Shown here: positions 34,107 to 42,736 of the stretch, one piece after another | How positions within the stretch are numbered: position 1 is the stretch's first letter | Layout: each line of letters starts with the position of its first letter | NCBI RefSeq assembly: GCF_026341035.1 | Contig: NZ_JAPEOQ010000002.1 | Coordinates: forward strand, 1,922,001 to 1,986,000 | From: Streptomyces sp. NBC_01016 | GTDB lineage: Bacteria; Actinomycetota; Actinomycetes; Streptomycetales; Streptomycetaceae | Length of the DNA stretch: 64,000 nucleotides | Direction of reading: 5' to 3' | Translations under genes and position numbers: made by a program | Notes under the pieces: model-generated | Told to the model about the DNA's origin: nothing | The model's input: the letters and a program-made list of their open reading frames with translations, nothing else | The model's database searches: none

Positions 34107-34418
34107 ATGATTCCCGGAGAAATACTCTTCGCCGACGAACCGGTCGCATACAACGAGGGCCGCGACGTCATCCGTATGACGGTGCTCAATGCCGCCGACC
34201 GCCCCATCCAAGTGGGTTCCCACTACCACTTCTACGAGGCCAACCCCGGCCTCGACTTCGACCGCGCCGCCGCCCGCGGCAAGCGGCTGAACATCGCCGC
34301 GGGCACCGCCGTTCGCTTCGAGCCCGGCATCCCCGTAGACGTCGAACTCGTAGCCCTCGCAGGCAATCGCATCGTCACCGGCCTGCGCGGCGAGACCGGA
34401 GGTGCCCTCGATGCCTGA
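34107..34418 (+). CDS. ureB: Urease beta subunit
   Basis: A 103-residue subunit starting MIPGEILFADEPVAYNEGRD; GSHYHFYEANPGLDFDR and RLNIAAGTAVRFEPG are the conserved family strands. It begins 16 bases after ureA and its 3' end overlaps ureC by 8 bases. A stand-alone beta subunit is the normal bacterial arrangement. Confidence 0.96.
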   Translation: MIPGEILFADEPVAYNEGRDVIRMTVLNAADRPIQVGSHYHFYEANPGLDFDRAAARGKRLNIAAGTAVRFEPGIPVDVELVALAGNRIVTGLRGETGGALDA

Positions 34419-36132
34419 GCTGTCCCGCGCCGCATACGCCGACCTGTTCGGCCCCACCACCGGCGACCGCATCCGGCTCGCCGACACCGATCTGCTCATC
34501 GAGATCGAGGAGGACCGCTCCGGCGGCCCCGGCCTCTCCGGCGACGAGTCCGTCTTCGGTGGCGGCAAGGTCATCCGCGAGTCCATGGGCCAGTCACGCG
34601 CCACCCGCGCCGACGGCACCCCGGACACCGTCATCACCGGCGCCGTGATCATCGACCACTGGGGCATCGTCAAGGCCGATATCGGCATCCGCGACGGCCG
34701 CATCACGGCGATCGGCAAGTCCGGCAACCCGGACACGATGTACGGCGTCCACCCCGACCTCGTCCTCGGCCCGGACACCGAAGTCATCGCGGGCAACGGC
34801 AAGATCGTCACCGCCGGCGGCATCGACACCCATATCCACTTCATCTCGCCGACCCAGTTCGACGAGGCCCTCGCCTCCGGCGTCACCACGCTGGTCGGCG
34901 GCGGCACGGGTCCCGCTGAGGGCTCCAAGGCGACCACCATCACCCCCGGTTCCTGGCACCTCGCCCGGATGTTCGCGGCGATGGAGAACAGCCCGGTCAA
35001 CATCGGCTTCCTCGGCAAGGGCAACACCATGTCGAAGGAGTCCATGCGCGCCCAGCTGCGCGGCGGCGCCATCGGCTTCAAGATCCACGAGGACTGGGGC
35101 GCGACCCCGGCCGTGATCGACGCCTGTCTCGACATCTGCGAGGAGTCCGGCGTCCAACTCGCCGTCCACTCCGACACGTTGAACGAGGCCGGCTTCGTCC
35201 AGGACACCTTCGACGCGGTCGCCGGGCGCACACTGCACGCCTTCCACGTCGAGGGCGCGGGCGGCGGGCACGCGCCCGACATGATCACCGCGGTGTCGCT
35301 GCCCAACATGCTGCCGTCGTCCACCAACCCGACGCGGCCGCACACCGTCAACACCGTCGAGGAACACCTCGACATGCTGATGGTCTGCCACCACCTCAAC
35401 CCGACGGTGCCCGAGGACCTGGCCTTCGCCGAGTCCCGCATCCGGCCCACCACCATCGCGGCCGAGGACATCCTGCACGACCTCGGCGCCATCTCGATCA
35501 TGTCCTCGGACTCGCAGGCCATGGGCCGCGTGGGCGAGGTCATCATGCGGACCTGGCAGACCGCGCACGTGATGAAGCGCCGCCGCGGCTTCCTGCCCGG
35601 CGACACCCGCGCAGACAACGCGCGCGCCCGCCGCTACGTCGCCAAGTACACGATCAACCCGGCCGTTTCGCAGGGCATCGAGCACGAGGTCGGCTCGATC
35701 GAGTCCGGCAAGCTCGCCGACCTGGTGCTGTGGGACCCGAAGTTCTTCGGCGTGAAGCCGCAACTCGTCGTCAAGGGCGGACAGATCGCGTACGCGCAGA
35801 TGGGCGACGCCAACGCGTCCATCCCCACGCCGCAGCCGGTGCTGCCGCGCCCGATGTACGGGGCGTACGGCAAGGCGCCGCAGGCCAACTCGGTCAACTT
35901 CACCAGCGAGTGGGCGATCGAGGACGGGCTGCCGGAGCGGCTCGGGCTCGGGCGGCAGTTCGTGCCGATCCACTCCACCCGCGGGCGCGGCAAGTCCGAC
36001 ATGGTCAACAACGACGCCCTGCCGCGCGTCGAGGTCGCCGCCGACTCGTTCGCCGTGACCATCGACGGCGAGCTCGTCGAGCCCGCCCCGGCCGCCGAAC
36101 TGCCGCTCGCGCAGCGGTACTTCCTGTTCTGA
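34411..36132 (+). CDS. ureC: Urease alpha (catalytic) subunit
   Basis: A 573-residue catalytic subunit with the two-nickel site. Metal His residues are in GIDTHIHF (about 141 and 143), the carbamylated Lys is in GFKIHEDWG (about 224), and the active-site flap is MVCHHLNP. Start ATG at 34411 follows GGAGGTG; a GTG at 34402 is less likely. It overlaps ureB by 8 bases. All recognised active-site motifs are intact, so the enzyme should be functional once nickel is loaded by UreF, UreG and UreD. Confidence 0.97.
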   Translation: MPELSRAAYADLFGPTTGDRIRLADTDLLIEIEEDRSGGPGLSGDESVFGGGKVIRESMGQSRATRADGTPDTVITGAVIIDHWGIVKADIGIRDGRITAIGKSGNPDTMYGVHPDLVLGPDTEVIAGNGKIVTAGGIDTHIHFISPTQFDEALASGVTTLVGGGTGPAEGSKATTITPGSWHLARMFAAMENSPVNIGFLGKGNTMSKESMRAQLRGGAIGFKIHEDWGATPAVIDACLDICEESGVQLAVHSDTLNEAGFVQDTFDAVAGRTLHAFHVEGAGGGHAPDMITAVSLPNMLPSSTNPTRPHTVNTVEEHLDMLMVCHHLNPTVPEDLAFAESRIRPTTIAAEDILHDLGAISIMSSDSQAMGRVGEVIMRTWQTAHVMKRRRGFLPGDTRADNARARRYVAKYTINPAVSQGIEHEVGSIESGKLADLVLWDPKFFGVKPQLVVKGGQIAYAQMGDANASIPTPQPVLPRPMYGAYGKAPQANSVNFTSEWAIEDGLPERLGLGRQFVPIHSTRGRGKSDMVNNDALPRVEVAADSFAVTIDGELVEPAPAAELPLAQRYFLF

Positions 36133-36163
36133 TGCGGGTGCTTACGAGCCGGGTGCGTACGTC

Positions 36164-36838
36164 ATGACGCGCGCCGCACTGCTCGTCCTGGCCGACGGCC
36201 GCTTCCCCGCCGGAGGGCATGCCCACTCCGGCGGGGCGGAGGCCGCCGTCAAGGCGGGGCGCATCACCGGCGCGGCGAGCCTTGAGGACTTCTGCCGGGG
36301 CCGCCTGTACACCAGCGGCGCCGTGACCGCCGCCCTCGCCGCGGCGGCCGCGCTCGGCATCGACCCCGGCACGCTCGACGAGGCAGCCGACGCGCGTACG
36401 CCGTCGGCCGCGCTGCGGGTCGCTGCCCGCAAGCTCGGGCGGCAGATGATGCGGGCCGCGCGCGCCACCTGGCCGCATCCCGAACTCGACGCCCTGGCGC
36501 GGCAGTTCCCCAAGGGGGCGCATCAGCCCGTCGTGCTCGGGCTCGCCGCGCGGGCCGCCGGGCTCGGGGCGGAGGACGCCGCGTACTGCTCCGCGTACGA
36601 AGGGGTGGGTGGGGCGGCGACCGCCGTGGTGCGGTTGTTGAGCCTCGACCCGTTCGATGCGACCGGAGTTCTGGCGCGGCTTGCGCCTGAGGTGGACCGG
36701 GTGGTCGCGGATGCCGTGGAGGCGGCGCGGCGGGCGGTCGACCTGGGTGTCGATGCGTTGCCTGCCGGGTCGGCCCCGCTGCTGGAGATCGGCGCGGAGG
36801 CGCATGCGGCTTGGCCCGTGCGGCTGTTCGCGTCCTAG
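36164..36838 (+). CDS. ureF: Urease accessory protein UreF
   Basis: A 224-residue all-helical accessory protein (LLVLADGRFPAGGHAHSGGA is the family N-terminus). It forms the UreD-UreF-UreG complex that controls carbamylation and nickel delivery. It lies 31 bases after ureC and is separated from ureG by 172 bases filled with intergenic repeats. Confidence 0.92.
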   Translation: MTRAALLVLADGRFPAGGHAHSGGAEAAVKAGRITGAASLEDFCRGRLYTSGAVTAALAAAAALGIDPGTLDEAADARTPSAALRVAARKLGRQMMRAARATWPHPELDALARQFPKGAHQPVVLGLAARAAGLGAEDAAYCSAYEGVGGAATAVVRLLSLDPFDATGVLARLAPEVDRVVADAVEAARRAVDLGVDALPAGSAPLLEIGAEAHAAWPVRLFAS

Positions 36839-36876
36839 CGGGAGTCGCCCCCGCCGCCCCTTCCCATTCCCGACCC

Positions 36877-36972
36877 CTGGGGGCTTCGCCCCCAGACCCC
36901 CCTTGTCGGCCTGAACGGCCTCGTCCTCAAACTCCCCCAGCTAACGCTGGGGGTGCCCCCTGGACGGGCTGG
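36877..36972. repeat. Two Streptomyces repeat hairpins inside the urease operon
   Basis: First, CTGGGGGC/GCCCCCAG with loop TTC (36877-36895). Second, the element normally read CGGCCTGAACGGCCTCGTCC then TCAAACGCCGGACGGGCTG is found at 36908-36972, but its middle is replaced by a hairpin CCCCCAGC-TAAC-GCTGGGGG (36934-36953) and a short tail before GGACGGGCTG. They occupy most of the ureF-ureG gap and could attenuate or stabilise part of the polycistronic mRNA. Confidence 0.75.
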
Positions 36973-37010
36973 ATTGAACGGCCGATCAGACATCTGGAGC
37001 CGTGATTTCT

Positions 37011-37688
37011 ATGCACCTTGGACACTCCCACGACGAAGCCTCCGCCGTTTCCGCCGACGCTCAGCGGCCCGACGGTACGCGGCGTGCCCTGCGGATCGGG
37101 CTCGGTGGGCCCGTCGGTTCGGGCAAGACTGCCACCGTCGCCGCGCTGTGCCGCGCGCTGCGCGAGGAGCTCTCGCTCGCCGTCGTCACGAACGACATCT
37201 ACACGCGCGAGGACGCCGCCTTCCTGCTGCGCGAGGCCGTGCTGCCGCCCGAGCGGATCACCGCCGTGGAGACCGGCGCCTGCCCGCACACCGCGATCCG
37301 TGACGACATCTCCGCGAACCTGGAGGCCGTCGAGGACCTGGAGGACGAGGTCGGCCCGCTCGACCTGATCCTCATCGAGTCCGGCGGCGACAACCTCACC
37401 GCCACCTTCTCCAAGGGGCTCATCGACGCGCAGATCTTCGTGATCGACGTCGCGGGCGGCGACGACATCCCGCGCAAGGGCGGCCCCGGCGTCACCACCG
37501 CCGACCTGCTCGTCATCAACAAGACCGACCTCGCCCCGCACGTCGGCTCCGACCTGGCGCGGATGGAGGCCGACGCCAAGGAGGCGCGGGCCGAACTCCC
37601 CGTCGTGCTGCAGTCCCTGCGCTCCGAGGTCGGCGTCGGGGACGTCGCGGCCTGGGTGCGGGCGCAGCTCGCCGCGTGGACCGCGTGA
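37011..37688 (+). CDS. ureG: Urease accessory GTPase UreG
   Basis: A 225-residue SIMIBI GTPase delivering nickel. P-loop GLGGPVGSGKTA, metal-binding CPH (TGACPHTAIRDD), the VIDVAGGDDIPRKGGPG switch and the NKTD base-recognition motif are all present. A His-rich N-terminus (MHLGHSHDE) may help hold nickel, which matters because no ureE nickel chaperone is in the operon. ATG at 37011 is chosen over GTG at 37002 because of spacing from GGAG. Confidence 0.95.
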   Translation: MHLGHSHDEASAVSADAQRPDGTRRALRIGLGGPVGSGKTATVAALCRALREELSLAVVTNDIYTREDAAFLLREAVLPPERITAVETGACPHTAIRDDISANLEAVEDLEDEVGPLDLILIESGGDNLTATFSKGLIDAQIFVIDVAGGDDIPRKGGPGVTTADLLVINKTDLAPHVGSDLARMEADAKEARAELPVVLQSLRSEVGVGDVAAWVRAQLAAWTA

Positions 37689-38449
37689 GCGCCGGAGTCC
37701 GGTCCACCGCCCGGATCGTCGCGCGCGGCGACGGGCGGGGCGCGACCGCGCTGCCCGTCATGGAGGGCGAGGGCTCGTTCGCGCTGCGCCGTACGCGGGG
37801 CGCGAGCGCCGACGAGGCCCGCGTCATGCTCGTCGGCGCCATGAGCGGCCCGCTCGGCGGCGACCACCTCACCGTGGAGGCGCGCGCCGAGGAGGGAGCC
37901 CATCTGCACGTGGGCTCCATCGCCGCGACCATCGCCCTGCCGGGGCAGAACAAGGGCGAGGCCCACTACGACGTACGGCTCGACGTTGCCGACGGGGCCC
38001 GCCTCGACTGGCTCCCGGAGCAGTTGATCTCGGCGGGCGGAAGCGATCTACGGGTGAACACGCGCGCCGAACTCGCGCCGGGCGCGCGGCTCGTGCTCCG
38101 CGAGGAGCAGGTGCTCGGGCGCGTGGCGGAGGAGCCGGGTCGGCTCACCAGTCGGCTGACCGTGTACCGGGCCGGGCGTCCGCTGCTCGACCAGGAGCTG
38201 GCCTGCGGACCGGGCGCGCCCGGCGGCTGGGACGGTCCCGCCGTCCTCGCCGGCCATCGAGCCCTCGGCCAACTGGTCGTCGTACGCCCGGAGTTCGAGA
38301 CGGAGAAGCCGTCCGCCGCCCTCCTCGACGAGGCCGGAACGGCCGCGCTCACGCCCCTCGCGGGCCCCGCCGTGCTGGTCACGGCGGTCGCGCCGGACGC
38401 CCTGCAACTGCGCCGGACACTCGACGAGGTGCTCGGCCGACTGGCCTGA
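37685..38449 (+). CDS. ureD: Urease accessory protein UreD
   Basis: A 254-residue accessory scaffold. The conserved stretch GPLGGDHLTVEARAEEGAHL and the WLPEQLISAGGS motif are UreD/UreH hallmarks. It overlaps ureG by four bases (GTGA); a GTG nine bases upstream is possible. Last gene of the operon. With UreF and UreG it forms the pre-activation complex on apo-urease. Confidence 0.9.
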   Translation: MSAGVRSTARIVARGDGRGATALPVMEGEGSFALRRTRGASADEARVMLVGAMSGPLGGDHLTVEARAEEGAHLHVGSIAATIALPGQNKGEAHYDVRLDVADGARLDWLPEQLISAGGSDLRVNTRAELAPGARLVLREEQVLGRVAEEPGRLTSRLTVYRAGRPLLDQELACGPGAPGGWDGPAVLAGHRALGQLVVVRPEFETEKPSAALLDEAGTAALTPLAGPAVLVTAVAPDALQLRRTLDEVLGRLA

Positions 38450-38599
38450 ACCGCTCACCGGGGCGAGTTATACCGTTTATCGGATTGGTAAAGAACGCCC
38501 GCTGTCCCTGTTGCCGGGGACCCCGCACGCGTCAGGATCCGCGTACCGATCAGCAACACGATCGACGTACGGATCGAATCGATGTGCGGGAGGCCTCAC

Positions 38600-40216
38600 T
38601 TGAGACGGACCAGACAGACAGCGCGCGGCAGCCGAAAGGCGGTGATCGGCTCCGCGGGCGCGTTCGCAGCGGCGGCGCTGATAGCGGGCGCGGTCTCCGC
38701 CCCCGCCGCGCAGGCCGACGCATCCAAGTCCGGCAGCAGCACCGCCGACCGCCAGGCGCGCGGCGCGGCCTTCGCCGCTGCCAAGGCCGCGAAGGCCGGC
38801 GTCGACTGGAAGGACTGCCCCGAGGACTGGGGCCTCGCCAAGCCCATCCAGTGCGGTTGGGTCAGCGTGCCGCTCGACTACGCGAAGCCGAACGGCAAGC
38901 AGATCAAGCTCGCCGTCGACCGCATCGGCAACACCGGCACCAAGGGCGAGCGCCAGGGCTCCCTCGTCTACAACCCGGGCGGCCCCGGCGGCTCCGGCAT
39001 GCGCTTCCCGACGCGGGTGACCACCAAGAACCCGATCTACGCCAAGATGGCGAAGGCCTACGACCTCGTCGGCTTCGACCCGCGCGGCGTCGGCCACTCC
39101 GCGCCGATCTCCTGCATCGACCCGCAGGAGTTCGTCAAGGCGCCCAAGGCCGACCCGGTCCCCGACAGCGAGGCGGACAAGCTCGGCCAGCGCAAGCTCG
39201 CCAAGGAGTACGCGGACGGCTGCTACGAGAAGAGCGGCGAGATGCTGCCGCAGATGACGACGCCGAACACCGCGCGCGACCTCGACGTCATCCGTGCCGC
39301 CCTCGGTGACAAGAAGCTCAACTACCTCGGCGTCTCCTACGGCACCTACCTGGGCGCCGTCTACGGCACGCTCTTCCCGGGCCACGTCCGCCGCATGATC
39401 GTCGACAGCGTGGTCAACCCGGCCAAGAGCAACATCTGGTACGAGGCGAACCTGAACCAGGACATCGCCTTCGAGGGCCGCTGGAAGGACTGGCAGGACT
39501 GGGTCGCCAAGAACGACGCGACCTTCCACCTCGGCGACACCCGCGCCAAGGTGCAGCAGCAGTGGGAGACCCTGCGCGCCGCCGCGAAGAAGAGCCCCAT
39601 CGGCGGGGTCGTCGGCCCGGCCGAGCTGATCTCCTTCTTCCAGAGCGCGCCGTACTACGACTCCTCGTGGGTGCCGGTCGCGCAGACGTGGAGCAAGTAC
39701 GTCGCCGGTGACACGCAGGCCCTGGTCGACGCCATCGCCCCCGACATGTCGGACACCGCGGGCAACGCCGCCTCCGAGAACAGCAACGCGGTCTACACCG
39801 CCGTCGAGTGCGCCGACGCCAAGTGGCCCACCAGCTGGTCCAAGTGGGACAGGGACAACACCGAGCTCCACAAGAAGTACCCGTTCATGACGTGGGCCAA
39901 CGCGTGGATGAACCTGCCCTGCGCCACCTGGAAGACCAAGCAGCAGACGCCGCTCGACGTGAAGACCGGCAAGGGACTGCCGTCGGTCCTGATCGTGCAG
40001 TCCGAGCGCGACGCCGCCACCCCGTACGAGGGCGCCGTCGAGCTGCACAAGCGCTTCAAGGGCTCCCGCCTGATCACCGAGAAGGACGCGGGCTCGCACG
40101 GCGTCACCGGTCTCACCAACCCCTGCGTCAACGACCGGGTCGACAGCTACCTGCTCACCGGCAAGACCGACAAGAAGGACGTGACGTGCGCCCCGCACGC
40201 CACGCCCAAGCCGTAG
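38600..40216 (+). CDS. Secreted TAP-family alpha/beta-hydrolase (tripeptidyl aminopeptidase-like)
   Basis: A 538-residue secreted serine peptidase of family S33. The N-terminus has Arg-rich residues, a hydrophobic core and an AAQADA cleavage region. The nucleophile elbow is GVSYGTYLG, the oxyanion stretch YNPGGPGGSG, and the C-terminal TAP domain carries Asp (VQSERDAATPYEG) and His (DAGSHGVTG). The best start is TTG at 38600, six bases after GGGAGG; an in-frame ATG at 38582 has no such site. These enzymes release N-terminal peptides outside the cell in Streptomyces. Confidence 0.9.
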   Translation: MRRTRQTARGSRKAVIGSAGAFAAAALIAGAVSAPAAQADASKSGSSTADRQARGAAFAAAKAAKAGVDWKDCPEDWGLAKPIQCGWVSVPLDYAKPNGKQIKLAVDRIGNTGTKGERQGSLVYNPGGPGGSGMRFPTRVTTKNPIYAKMAKAYDLVGFDPRGVGHSAPISCIDPQEFVKAPKADPVPDSEADKLGQRKLAKEYADGCYEKSGEMLPQMTTPNTARDLDVIRAALGDKKLNYLGVSYGTYLGAVYGTLFPGHVRRMIVDSVVNPAKSNIWYEANLNQDIAFEGRWKDWQDWVAKNDATFHLGDTRAKVQQQWETLRAAAKKSPIGGVVGPAELISFFQSAPYYDSSWVPVAQTWSKYVAGDTQALVDAIAPDMSDTAGNAASENSNAVYTAVECADAKWPTSWSKWDRDNTELHKKYPFMTWANAWMNLPCATWKTKQQTPLDVKTGKGLPSVLIVQSERDAATPYEGAVELHKRFKGSRLITEKDAGSHGVTGLTNPCVNDRVDSYLLTGKTDKKDVTCAPHATPKP

Positions 40217-40235
40217 TCGTAGCCGTTCAGTAGGC

Positions 40236-40278
40236 CTACGCGGCCGAGGACGCCAGCCAGGCGTCCTCGGCCGCGTAG
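40236..40278. terminator. 19-bp perfect hairpin overlapping the epimerase stop codon
   Basis: CTACGCGGCCGAGGACGCC (40236-40254) is exactly complementary to 40260-40278 with loop AGCCA. It starts 20 bases after the TAP peptidase stop and includes the last 14 codons and stop of the convergent epimerase gene. It is a symmetric, bidirectional terminator partly made of coding sequence (YAAEDAWLASSAA-stop). Confidence 0.85.
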
Positions 40279-41270
40279 TCGAAGATGCCGGTCGTGTACG
40301 AGGCGACCATCTTCGGGAAACCGGTCTCCCAGTCCTGCTCCCGCAGCCGCGCGGCCAGCCACTCGACCGTCTCCGGGAGCGCGTCGGCGTACGTCGTCAC
40401 CGGCTTGTACCCGAGCTCCCGCTCGGCGGCCGACATGTCGAGGATCAGGGGGAGCGGCACCGACCAGGGGCTGTCCCCGACGTTCGGCGCCGGGGGAGGA
40501 CCGTCGACGAGCACCGTCTCGGTCTCCACGCCCATCACCTCGTCGATCATCGCGCCGATCTCGGCGACCGAGGGATGGTCGGGGTCCGCCGCGTTGAGCA
40601 CCCGGGATCCGGGCCGCGCCGCCGCGAGCCGCACCAGCTCCGCCAGGTTCCGGGCGCTCGCCGGATGGAAGCGGCTCTCACCGTTGTACGCGAGCAGGCG
40701 TGTACGCCGGCCGTCCAGGTTCCGCTTGACGAAGTACAGCTCCCGGGGCGTGCGGCAGTACGGGCCGTGCACGGCGGACGGCCGCAGCACGGTCGTCGGC
40801 AGCCGGTCACCGAGAGCCAGCAGATCCTGCTCGATCCGCACCTTGCGCGCCCTGGATCCGTCGCCGGGTGACGCCGTCCGCTGCGTCTCCGGGATCGGCA
40901 CGGGATAGCGCGGCCAGCCGTCCGGCTGCTCCTGCGTGTGGAAGCCGCGCCCCTGCTCGTCCTCGTACACCGCCGCGCTGGAGGCCACGACCGCCGAACC
41001 GATCCGGTCGGCGAGCCCCGCGAGCTGCTGTCCGTGGGCCGGAGTGAAGGCGATGAGGTCCACGACGAGGTCGACCCCGTCCCCGACGAGCGCCGCGACG
41101 GAGTCCCCGTCCTCCCGGTCGAGCGCCACCGCCCGCACGTCCCCCGGCCAGCCCGCGTCCCGCCCGCCACCGCGCGAGGCCGCCGTCACCTGCCAGCCGT
41201 CCGCCGCGAGCGCCCGCACCGTGGGCCGCCCGATCTGCCCTGCCGCACCGATCACCAATGCTTTCTTCAT
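40236..41270 (-). CDS. NAD-dependent epimerase/dehydratase (extended SDR-like)
   Basis: A 344-residue protein with an N-terminal Rossmann motif VIGAAGQIGRPTVRAL, an SDR-like region (SSAAVYEDEQG) and a C-terminal substrate domain. The strict YxxxK catalytic pair is not obvious, so it may be an atypical reductase or a binding protein rather than a sugar epimerase. Single-gene unit. Its last codons form one arm of a bidirectional terminator. Confidence 0.82.
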   Translation of the reverse strand: MKKALVIGAAGQIGRPTVRALAADGWQVTAASRGGGRDAGWPGDVRAVALDREDGDSVAALVGDGVDLVVDLIAFTPAHGQQLAGLADRIGSAVVASSAAVYEDEQGRGFHTQEQPDGWPRYPVPIPETQRTASPGDGSRARKVRIEQDLLALGDRLPTTVLRPSAVHGPYCRTPRELYFVKRNLDGRRTRLLAYNGESRFHPASARNLAELVRLAAARPGSRVLNAADPDHPSVAEIGAMIDEVMGVETETVLVDGPPPAPNVGDSPWSVPLPLILDMSAAERELGYKPVTTYADALPETVEWLAARLREQDWETGFPKMVASYTTGIFDYAAEDAWLASSAA

Positions 41271-41345
41271 GACCGGACCGTACGTCGGCGGGGGCCGCCC
41301 GGACCCGGGAATCTGCTCAGCGCAGAGCGCGGAACCCCGGGGAGG

Positions 41346-42062
41346 TCAACTCAGCGGCAACCGCGGGAACTTCCGGGCCTTCTCCTCCTCGGCCTCCGCC
41401 TTCACCAGGGCCGCGTACTTGTCGACGTACTCCTGCCCGGACAGCTCCAGGATCGCGTACATGATCTCGTCGGTGATCGCCCGCAGGATCGCCTTCTCGC
41501 CGTCCATGCCGTCGTAGCGCGAAAAGTCGAGCGGCTTGCCGAACTTGATGGTCACCCGGCGCATGTTCGGGATCTTCTGACCCGGCGGCTGCGCCTCGAA
41601 CGTGCCGATCATCGCGCACGGGACGACCGGCGCCCCCGCCTTGAGCGCCATCGCGGCGACGCCCACCTTGCCCTTGTACAGGCGCCCGTCGTGCGAGCGC
41701 GTGCCCTCCGGATAGATGCCGAGCAGCTCCCCGCGGCGCAGCACGCCGAGGCCCTCGCGGATCGCCGCCTTCCCGGCCTCCTTGCCCGACCGGTCGACCG
41801 GGATCTGGCCCGCGCTGCGGAAGAACGTGGCGGTGAGGCGGCCCCTGATGCCGGGACCCGTGAAGTACTCGGCCTTCGCCAGGAACGTGATCCGCCGCTT
41901 GATGATCGCGGGCATCAGGAAGTGATCGGAGAACGACAGATGATTGCCCGCGACGATCGCGGCGCCGGATTCCGGTATGTACTCCAGGCCCTCGATCCGG
42001 GGCCGGAAGAGCAGCCGCAGCAGCGGCCCGAGGATCACGTACTTGAGCAGCCGGTAGAACAT
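41346..42062 (-). CDS. 1-acyl-sn-glycerol-3-phosphate acyltransferase (PlsC-like)
   Basis: A 238-residue membrane-associated acyltransferase. The HX4D catalytic motif is GNHLSFSDHFL, the second motif includes FFRSAGQIPVDRSG, and the phosphate-binding EGTR is in GIYPEGTRSHDG; the Pro of motif IV is in PVVPCAMIGTFE. It should acylate lysophosphatidate in phospholipid synthesis or a related lyso-lipid. Start ATG at 42062; the upstream DNA contains irregular 9-12 base repeats (ACCACTTGG, CCACTTGTACTG, CCGCTTGTACCG). Confidence 0.9.
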   Translation of the reverse strand: MFYRLLKYVILGPLLRLLFRPRIEGLEYIPESGAAIVAGNHLSFSDHFLMPAIIKRRITFLAKAEYFTGPGIRGRLTATFFRSAGQIPVDRSGKEAGKAAIREGLGVLRRGELLGIYPEGTRSHDGRLYKGKVGVAAMALKAGAPVVPCAMIGTFEAQPPGQKIPNMRRVTIKFGKPLDFSRYDGMDGEKAILRAITDEIMYAILELSGQEYVDKYAALVKAEAEEEKARKFPRLPLS

Positions 42063-42243
42063 CCCGATCGCCTTCCCCCACAAACCACTTGGACCACTTG
42101 TACTGCCGCTTGTACCGCCGCGTGCTTGCGCACAGTAACCAATCGGCAGCGTCGGCGCGAGAGCCCGATCGGGCCCTCTCCCGGGCCCGCACGGCGCGTC
42201 CGCTTGGCGGCGGCGGCCCCGGCGGGTGCTCTGTTCCCACCCT

Positions 42244-42282
42244 GACGTCCCACCGAGACGTCCCACCCCGACGTCCCCTGAT
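42244..42282. repeat. 13-bp tandem repeat x3 before the SSI gene
   Basis: GACGTCCCACCGA, GACGTCCCACCCC and GACGTCCCCTGAT follow each other at 42244, 42257 and 42270, directly upstream of the SSI-type gene (start 42307). The GACGTCCC half-sites share a face of the helix poorly at 13-base spacing, so a regulatory role is uncertain. Confidence 0.7.
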
Positions 42283-42306
42283 GTCACAGCACCGGAGGTC
42301 TTCCGT

Positions 42307-42717
42307 ATGCGTTCCCTCTACGTAGCCGCGGCCGCGTTCCTGTCCCTGGCCGCGGCCGCCCCGGCCGCCCACGCCGTGACCACCGGGCCCGTCGGGTCTG
42401 TCGGGTCCGAGCAGCCGCGGGGTCTGTTCCTGACGGTCTCCGGAGCCGAGAACACCTGGGTCCGGGGTGTCCTCCTGCGCTGCACGCCCAAGCCCTCGGG
42501 CCACCACCCGTACGCCGCCGAGGCCTGTGCCGACCTCAGGGCGGCGGGTGGCGACCTGGACGCGCTGCCGGTCGAACAGCGGATCTGCACCAAGCAGTAC
42601 GACCCGGTCACGGTCGCGGCCACCGGCACGTATCGCGGCAAGGCGATCTCCTGGCACAAGACCTTCGGCAACGCCTGCGAGATGGACGCGTCGACGGGCC
42701 ACGTCTTCCGCTTCTGA
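42307..42717 (+). CDS. Subtilisin-inhibitor-like (SSI, family I16) secreted protein
   Basis: A 136-residue secreted protease inhibitor with a signal peptide ending near AAAAPAAHA. Four Cys residues fit the two SSI disulfides (LLRCTP, EACADL, RICTKQYDPV, GNACEMDAS), and the C-terminus HVFRF matches the family VFAF end. Aligning CTKQYDPV with the SSI reactive loop CPMVYDPV places P1-P1' at K96-Q97: Lys at P1 predicts inhibition of trypsin-like rather than subtilisin-like proteases. It lies close to a secreted peptidase gene, but a direct link is inference. Confidence 0.88.
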   Translation: MRSLYVAAAAFLSLAAAAPAAHAVTTGPVGSVGSEQPRGLFLTVSGAENTWVRGVLLRCTPKPSGHHPYAAEACADLRAAGGDLDALPVEQRICTKQYDPVTVAATGTYRGKAISWHKTFGNACEMDASTGHVFRF

Positions 42718-42736
42718 CCCCCCGAGGTGCCGGCCG

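Noticed and set aside
34402..34410. GTG start for ureC nine bases upstream
   Set aside because: It falls inside the GGAGGTG ribosome site that serves the ATG at 34411.
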